From UBA2377 sp964429385 (GTDB lineage: Bacteria > Verrucomicrobiota > Verrucomicrobiia > Opitutales > Opitutaceae), in the NCBI GenBank assembly GCA_964429385.1, contig CAYSBR010000012.1:5059-69058 (forward strand): a stretch of DNA of 64,000 nucleotides. Reading direction: 5' to 3'. This document shows, in pieces, positions 59,366 to 64,000 of the stretch. The translations under genes and the position numbers were made by a program. Position 1 is the first letter of the stretch. Each line of letters begins with the position of its first letter. Below the pieces are notes generated by a model, which was given only the letters and a program-made list of their open reading frames with translations, did not search any database and was not told where the DNA came from.

Positions 59366-59976
59366 TCGCCATCCGCTTCGCGGCGGTAACGCAGCCGGTC
59401 GTGCAGACGGCTGCGCCGGCCCTGCCAGAATTCGACGGTTTCCGGGTTGATCCGGTAGCCGCCCCAGTGCGGCGGCAACGGCACCTCCTGCCCGGCGTAT
59501 TTCTTTTCCACCGCCTTAAGCCCGTCCTCCAGTGCCGCGCGGTCTGAAATGAGGGCGCTCTGCTGGGAAACCCACGCGCTCAGTTGGCTCGCCTGCGGCC
59601 GGCTGTGAAAATAATTTTCCGATTCCTCGCGGGATACCCGCGTCACGGGTCCTTCGACGATCACCTGTCGCTCGATGGCGATCCAGGGAAACACCAGGGC
59701 CACGCGGGGATTGGCTTCGATTTCACGGCCCTTGCGGCTTTCGTAGTTGGTGAAGAACACGAAGCCGCGTCCGTCCACGCCCTTGAGCAGCACGGTGCGC
59801 GCCGAAGGGCGGCCGTCACGCGTGGCCGTGGCCAGGGTGGCGGCATTGGGCTCGGTGAGCTTCGCCGCCAGCGCCTCCTCAAACCATTTGTCGAACTGAC
59901 GGAAAGGATTTTTCGCGAGGTCCTTTTCCTGCAATCCGGCGAGGCTGTAATCTTTCCTGAGGTCGGCCAGTGACAT
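59338..59976 (-). CDS. pdxH: Pyridoxamine 5'-phosphate oxidase
   Basis: PdxH oxidises pyridoxine or pyridoxamine phosphate to pyridoxal phosphate using FMN. From the ATG at 59976 (MSLADLRKDYSLAGLQEKDL) the product is 212 residues, the usual length. FMN-binding segments are ATATRDGRPSARTVLLKGVDGRGFVFFTNYESRKG, and the C-terminal GGYRINPETVEFWQGRRSRLHDRLRY is diagnostic. A TTG at 60015 is an alternative start. The gene shares an operon with a DUF985 cupin and the sensor kinase. Confidence 0.96.
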   Translation of the reverse strand: MSLADLRKDYSLAGLQEKDLAKNPFRQFDKWFEEALAAKLTEPNAATLATATRDGRPSARTVLLKGVDGRGFVFFTNYESRKGREIEANPRVALVFPWIAIERQVIVEGPVTRVSREESENYFHSRPQASQLSAWVSQQSALISDRAALEDGLKAVEKKYAGQEVPLPPHWGGYRINPETVEFWQGRRSRLHDRLRYRREADGEWTVERLAP

Positions 59977-60018
59977 GATGTCGTGGAGGCTGGGCCTGTG
60001 CTCCGGTGCTGTCAAAAA

Positions 60019-60507
60019 TCATCTGGTCAGAGCGTGGATCAAGGCAGCGGCGGCAGGGAATGTCCGCAGCAAATCCTCCCGCCGGCCCGGCTCCCACTCC
60101 TGCTCGTCCCACGCCGGCGCGAGTGTGCAGCCGAGCAGCGCCCAGCCGTGCGTGCCGCCGGCGGCGAGGCGGGCGCCCTGCCAGACTGCGGCCGGCACCA
60201 CGAGTTGGGGCTCTTCGCCGCGGTCTGGGCTCGCCCCGAGCCGGGTGATCCGGGGCTGAGCCTCCTGGGGATGAAGCTGCACATGTTCGACGGTGTCGCC
60301 GGCGTGAAAATGCCAGATCTCGGGCGTCTTCAACCGATGCAGGGCCGAGAAGTCCTCCGGCGTCATCAGGTAGAGGATGGCGGAGCCCAACGGTCGGCCG
60401 GTGGGGTCCCGCTCCGGGCTCAACCAGGTCTGCCGGTAGAAGCCGCCTTCGCCCGGCAGGCGTTCCAGCTGGAGGCGGGCGATCAGGCGGGCGGCTTCCT
60501 CATTCAT
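60019..60507 (-). CDS. DUF985 cupin-family protein
   Basis: A 162-residue product from the ATG at 60507 (MNEEAARLIARLQLERLPGEGGFYRQTW). The cupin metal/ligand segments are TPEIWHFHAGD (His pair) and GTHGWALLGCTLAPAWDEQEWE. DUF985 proteins have RmlC-like folds with no assigned reaction. It ends 3 to 42 bases before pdxH, depending on which pdxH start is used, and probably opens this operon. Confidence 0.88.
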   Translation of the reverse strand: MNEEAARLIARLQLERLPGEGGFYRQTWLSPERDPTGRPLGSAILYLMTPEDFSALHRLKTPEIWHFHAGDTVEHVQLHPQEAQPRITRLGASPDRGEEPQLVVPAAVWQGARLAAGGTHGWALLGCTLAPAWDEQEWEPGRREDLLRTFPAAAALIHALTR

Positions 60508-60593
60508 GCCGGCATTGCAGGTGGCGGGTGCGCGGATGGCCATCCGGATTTATCCGCGCTTCCGTTCGGAGGGGAAATCAGGAAGCTGCCGCG

Positions 60594-61361
60594 ATGGACT
60601 GGCCCTTGTGGGTTTATCTGCTGTTATTCCTGACCGGGCTGATCGCCGGGCTGGTGGATGCCGTTGCCGGGGGTGGTGGGCTCATCACGTTGCCGGTGTT
60701 GCTCAACCTGGGGATGCCGGTGCCGCTGGCCCTGGGCACCAACAAGCTGCAGTCGAGCTTCGGCAGTGTGATGGCCGCCGTCACCTTTGTGCGGCGGGGC
60801 GTGGTGACCCTGCGCGAGTGCCGTGCCGGCATCCTCAGCACGCTGCTGGGGGCCGTGGCCGGCACCGCCGTCGTCCAATGGCTCGATGCCAGCCTGCTCG
60901 GCCGGCTGGTGCCCTGGCTGTTGGGCGCGATTCTGCTCTACATGGTTTTCCGTCCGCAGATTGGTGCGCAGGACCATCCGCCGCGACTGCGCTGGAGCTG
61001 GTTCTTTGTCAGCTTTGGTCTCGGACTGGGGTTCTACGACGGATTTTTCGGGCCGGGCACCGGCTCGTTCTGGACCATCGCTTTCGTGCTCGCGCAGGGT
61101 TGCAATTTCACCCGGGCCACCGGTCTGACCAAGATGATGAACGCCACCAGCAATGTCGCCTCGCTGGCGCTGTTCGGCCTGTTTGGCAGCCTGCACCTGG
61201 GGGCGGGACTGAGCATGGGGGCGGGGCAGCTCGTGGGGGCCCGGTTGGGCGCGGGGCTGGTGGTGAAAAAAGGCGCTCGCTTCGTGCGGCCTCTCTTCCT
61301 GACGATGGCGGCCCTCACGCTGCTGCGTTTGCTTTACGTGACTTTCGTGGCGCCGGTTTGA
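60594..61361 (+). CDS. TSUP-family (TauE/SafE) membrane transporter
   Basis: The 255-residue product from the ATG at 60594 has about eight membrane segments in two repeats. GLVDAVAGGGGLITLPVLLNLGMPVPLALGTNKLQ is the first-repeat signature, and GFYDGFFGPGTGSFW with ATGLTKMMNATSNVASLALF that of the second. TSUP proteins carry sulfite, sulfonates or other small anions; the substrate is unknown. Divergent from the DUF985 gene, 86 bases apart. Confidence 0.9.
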   Translation: MDWPLWVYLLLFLTGLIAGLVDAVAGGGGLITLPVLLNLGMPVPLALGTNKLQSSFGSVMAAVTFVRRGVVTLRECRAGILSTLLGAVAGTAVVQWLDASLLGRLVPWLLGAILLYMVFRPQIGAQDHPPRLRWSWFFVSFGLGLGFYDGFFGPGTGSFWTIAFVLAQGCNFTRATGLTKMMNATSNVASLALFGLFGSLHLGAGLSMGAGQLVGARLGAGLVVKKGARFVRPLFLTMAALTLLRLLYVTFVAPV

Positions 61362-61381
61362 ACCTCAATCTTCCGTCTCCC

Positions 61382-62623
61382 GTGACTCCTTCCGCCTACA
61401 TTGACGCCCACGCGGCCGACCTGCTCGGCCGGTTGCAACAACTCGTCGGATTTGCGACGGTCAATCCCCCGGGCAACGATTACGATGCCGTCACCGCCTG
61501 GCTGACGCATGAACTCGCCGGGCTCGGGCTGGCGACGAAGCGTTACGCCGTCCCGCGGAAATTGCTTAAAAAGCACCTGCCGGCCGCGCAGCAGGACTTC
61601 CCGCGCTTCAACGTCCTCGGCAAGCTGGCCGCGCCCGGCGCGAAGAAAACCCTCCACTTCAACGCGCACTACGACGTCGTGCCGGTTTCCGGAAAATGGC
61701 GGCACGGCAGCCCCTTCAGCGGCGCCGTGCAGGGCGGCTGGATCTACGGCCGTGGCACCGCCGACATGAAAGGCTCCATCGCCAGCCTGCTGCTGGCGCT
61801 GCAATCCCTGCGCGCCACCCGCACCGCGCCAAAACTCAACATCGAGGTTTCCTTCACCGCCGACGAGGAAACCGACTCCGCCCTCGGCACCGGCTGGCTG
61901 GTGCAAAACGCGCCCATCCGCCCCGACTACGCCATCGTCATGGAAGGCGGCGAGGGCAACGCCGTCTGCTGCGGCCACAACGGCGTGGTCTGGCTTGAGG
62001 TCACCGTCCACGGCCGCGCCGCCCACGGCTCCAAGCCCGAGGCCGGCGTCAATGCGCTGGAAAAGATGTCCGCGCTCGTGCTCGCCCTCGAAGAGCACAA
62101 AAAGCAGCTCGCGCGCCGCCGTTTCGTCACCCCCGAGGGCCGGACCATGACACCCACGCTCAACATTGGCGGCGTGTTCTCCCCCGGCGAGGGCGGCAAG
62201 ATCAACACCGTGCCCGCGTTGGCCAGGTTTTCCATCGACCGCCGCGTGCTTGCCGTGGAGACCGTCGCCTCCGCGGAAAAGGAGCTGCGCGCGGCCCTCG
62301 CCGCCGCGGCGAAGAAAATCCCCGATGGTTGCATCACCGTGGAAAAAATTTCCGACAACCATCCCTGCTACCATGCGCCGAAGCATCCCTTCTTCGCCGC
62401 CATGGCCGGCTGCGTGACCCGCGTGCGGAAACAGAAATCGGTCTTCAGCGTCTCGACCGGCTTCAACGACATGCACTTCTTCGCCCACCACCTGAAAATC
62501 CCGACTCTCGGCTACGGTCCCGGCGGCGACGATTATCATGCGGTGAACGAGCGCGCCTCCGTGAAGGAACTCCTCGCCTCCGCCAAAATCTACGCCGAGT
62601 TGCTCACGACCTTCACGGGGTGA
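61382..62623 (+). CDS. M20-family metallopeptidase (ArgE/DapE type)
   Basis: From the GTG at 61382 (TPSAYIDAHAADLLGRLQQLVGFATVNPPG) the product is 413 residues; the frame continues upstream across the transporter gene without family sequence. Zinc ligands are seen in LHFNAHYDVVPV (His, Asp bridging context), YGRGTADMKGS (Asp) and SFTADEETDS (catalytic Glu pair), and the dimerisation/lid region in GRAAHGSKPEAGVNA. It probably hydrolyses an N-acyl amino acid or small peptide. Confidence 0.9.
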   Translation: MTPSAYIDAHAADLLGRLQQLVGFATVNPPGNDYDAVTAWLTHELAGLGLATKRYAVPRKLLKKHLPAAQQDFPRFNVLGKLAAPGAKKTLHFNAHYDVVPVSGKWRHGSPFSGAVQGGWIYGRGTADMKGSIASLLLALQSLRATRTAPKLNIEVSFTADEETDSALGTGWLVQNAPIRPDYAIVMEGGEGNAVCCGHNGVVWLEVTVHGRAAHGSKPEAGVNALEKMSALVLALEEHKKQLARRRFVTPEGRTMTPTLNIGGVFSPGEGGKINTVPALARFSIDRRVLAVETVASAEKELRAALAAAAKKIPDGCITVEKISDNHPCYHAPKHPFFAAMAGCVTRVRKQKSVFSVSTGFNDMHFFAHHLKIPTLGYGPGGDDYHAVNERASVKELLASAKIYAELLTTFTG

Positions 62624-62635
62624 CGGATTCCTTCA

Positions 62636-62722
62636 CCACGAAGCGCACAAAGATCACGAAGGCCTCAATCAAGGACACCGGGCCAACTGTTCCGTCCTTT
62701 GCGCCCTTCGTGCGCTTTGTGG
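62636..62722. repeat. Inverted repeat between convergent genes
   Basis: The arms 62636-62662 (CCACGAAGCGCACAAAGATC and seven more bases) and 62696-62722 pair at 21 of 27 positions. They fill most of the 105-base gap between the M20 and MarC genes. The wording is shared with the repeats at 47784 and 52771. Confidence 0.85.
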
Positions 62723-62728
62723 CTGGAC

Positions 62729-63310
62729 TCACCCCGCCCAGCCGCGGCGGATCATGTTCACGGCGATGGCGGCGAGGAGCATGGAAATGATCTTGGAGAT
62801 GGCCCGCAGGCCAGTCGGGCCGATCTTGCGGCCGAGCCAGTCGCTGTAGGCGAAAGCCAGCACCACGAGGGCGAGATTGAGCGCGAGCGCGGCCAGTGTG
62901 AACAGCAGGCCCTGAGCCCGCGCCAACACCAGCAATGTGGTGATGGTGGCAGGTCCGGCGATCAGCGGCATGCCGAGCGGCACGATACCGAAATCATCCG
63001 TGAGCTTGGCTGGTTCCTCCGCCGCGGAGTGGAGGAGGTCGCGTGCCGCCAGGATGAAAAGGATGAGTCCGCCCGCGATCTGGAAGTCGCTCACGGTGAT
63101 GCCCAGCGCCACGAAGATGCTCTGGCCGAGCAGCAGGAAACCCAGCGCCACCAGCCCGCCGGTCCACGCTGCCTGGCTGGCGATCCGCCGCCGCGCTGCC
63201 GGCGGAGTGCTCTGCCCCAGGGCGAGAAAGATGGCCGCCAGCCCGATGGGATCGATGGCCACAAACAGCGGGATGAAGGTCTGAATGAACCGTTGGAGCA
63301 GGTCGGTCAC
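62729..63310 (-). CDS. MarC family integral membrane protein (second copy)
   Basis: The 193-residue product is read from the GTG at 63310 (TDLLQRFIQTFIPLFVAIDPIGLAAIFLAL); a TTG at 63346 would add 12 residues. It has six membrane segments, the DPIG helix-1 motif and PLGMPLIAGPATITTLLVLA in the middle. It differs clearly from the first MarC copy, so it is an older paralogue. Confidence 0.9.
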   Translation of the reverse strand: MTDLLQRFIQTFIPLFVAIDPIGLAAIFLALGQSTPPAARRRIASQAAWTGGLVALGFLLLGQSIFVALGITVSDFQIAGGLILFILAARDLLHSAAEEPAKLTDDFGIVPLGMPLIAGPATITTLLVLARAQGLLFTLAALALNLALVVLAFAYSDWLGRKIGPTGLRAISKIISMLLAAIAVNMIRRGWAG

Positions 63311-63365
63311 GCGCCGGAGTATCACCGGCCCAGCCCCGGTCCGCAAGCCCGCTGGCGCCGCCCGA

Positions 63366-63388
63366 TTTGTAACGTATTACGTTACAAA
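63366..63388. promoter_or_regulatory. Perfect 23-base operator-like palindrome
   Basis: TTTGTAACGTA (63366-63376) and TACGTTACAAA (63378-63388) are exact complements around one central T. It lies between the divergent MarC and GH88-like genes, 64 bases before the latter's ATG, and is probably the binding site of a dimeric regulator. Confidence 0.75.
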
Positions 63389-63451
63389 CCGGACGGCGCG
63401 TTTTCACCCTTGTTTCGCCGCGCGGAAGGGCGCAAGGTGTGGTCTCTTTTT

Positions 63452-64000
63452 ATGAAAATCGACGCCAAGCTGACGCCGCAGAAGCTGCAGAAGAAAACCG
63501 CCCGCGTGTTTGAACTCGCCGGCCAGAAGATCCGCGCCATCGACGCCGCCTGGGATTCCGCCAAGGGCACGCCGGTCTTCACCGTGAAGGGCAAATACAC
63601 CTCGCGCGGCTGGACCGAATGGACGCAGGGCTTCCAGTTCGGCATGGCGTTCCTCCAATACGACGCCACCGGCGACGAGAGCTTCCTCGCCCTCGGCCGC
63701 GAGAAGACGCGCAAATACATGGCCTCGCACGTCTCCCACGTCGGTGTGCACGACCACGGCTTCAACAACGTCTCCACCTACGGCAATCTCCGCCGCCTCA
63801 TGCTCGAAGGGAAGATCCCCTTCAACCAGCACGAGCTCGACTACACCGAAGTCGCCCTGAAGGCCTCCGGCGCCGTGCAGGCCGCCCGCCACGCCACCAC
63901 CAATGTCACCGCGCCCTGGTCGCCCGTGAAGGGCGCGCCCGGCCTCGTGCCCTCCGGTTACATCTACTCCTTCAACGGCCCGCACTCGCTCTTTGCCGAC
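63452..64000 (+). CDS. GH88-like glycoside hydrolase, 3'-truncated by the window edge
   Basis: The frame from the ATG at 63452 stays open for 183 codons to the end of the window. The visible part reads MKIDAKLTPQKLQKKTARVF..., with WTEWTQGFQFGMAFLQYDATGD, EKTRKYMASHVSHVGVHDHGFNNVSTYGNL and a Trp/Asp/His-rich character like the alpha/alpha barrel of unsaturated glucuronyl hydrolases (GH88). Its N-terminus shows no signal peptide. The long frame on the opposite strand is a shadow. Family assignment is by pattern only. Confidence 0.7.
   Translation, partial: MKIDAKLTPQKLQKKTARVFELAGQKIRAIDAAWDSAKGTPVFTVKGKYTSRGWTEWTQGFQFGMAFLQYDATGDESFLALGREKTRKYMASHVSHVGVHDHGFNNVSTYGNLRRLMLEGKIPFNQHELDYTEVALKASGAVQAARHATTNVTAPWSPVKGAPGLVPSGYIYSFNGPHSLFAD

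Noticed and set aside
60506..61381. N-terminal extension of the M20 peptidase across the TSUP gene
   Set aside because: The frame is open only because of base composition; M20 similarity begins after the GTG at 61382 and the overlapping frame encodes a clear membrane transporter.

Overview
The window reads as chromosomal DNA of a high-GC verrucomicrobium, most like the Opitutaceae. This is inferred from gene content and style: a large glutamate synthase pair, a linear atpBEFHAGDC operon, olefin-type oleC-oleD genes, AraC-PhyH and GH43/GH88-type sugar genes, intergenic inverted repeats built on words such as TTTCGTGTGTTTCGTG, and start codons preceded by C/T-rich leaders rather than Shine-Dalgarno sequences. 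No rRNA or convincing tRNA gene is visible, so the taxonomy is not proven.

Layout. 1-1911: a low-GC accessory patch with the 3' part of an unknown gene and a D12-class adenine methyltransferase, closed by a terminator. 1939-8587 (minus): gltD, gltB and a monothiol glutaredoxin-like gene. 8691-12487: a divergent AraC regulator/PhyH dioxygenase pair and a Zn/Cd-type P1B ATPase. 12668-17925: a small membrane protein, a sugar-nucleotide epimerase, a DUF486 and a MarC membrane protein, recA behind a perfect palindrome, a GH43-like protein and an exported cyclophilin. 18020-22395: a three-gene ABC exporter operon. 22396-22937: a gene-free stretch with a long inverted repeat, a cloverleaf-like element and a terminator. 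22938-35673: mnmE, mnmG (carrying a perfect parS-type palindrome), a PhoB/PhoR pair, trmB and the complete ATP synthase operon; parS beside mnmG suggests an origin-proximal location. 35744-42610: nagB, galM, a 762-residue three-module oxygenase (desaturase, Rieske and NqrF-like reductase in one chain) and two tandem exported amidohydrolase-fold proteins, the second without metal ligands. 42601-45564 (minus): a tight operon queC, a HisRS-like paralogue, queE and exoD. 45675-50500: a histone-deacetylase-fold hydrolase, RNase D, oleC and oleD. 50508-51923: a decayed toxin-antitoxin patch with a doubly frameshifted mazF, intact mazE, a GNAT gene and a truncated Phd antitoxin. 51951-57007: two RNA methyltransferases, a large EF-hand membrane protein and a small exported protein. 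57038-60507 (minus): DUF985, pdxH, a sensor kinase with a degenerate receiver, and a lipoate ligase-like gene. 60594-64000: a TSUP transporter, an M20 peptidase, a second MarC protein and the start of a GH88-like hydrolase.

Most genes are housekeeping. The strongest candidates for undescribed biology are the desaturase-Rieske-NqrF fusion at 37600-39888, the HisRS-like protein between queC and queE, the amidohydrolase/pseudo-amidohydrolase pair, and the inverted-repeat family that occupies short intergenic regions and in one case supplies a start codon.
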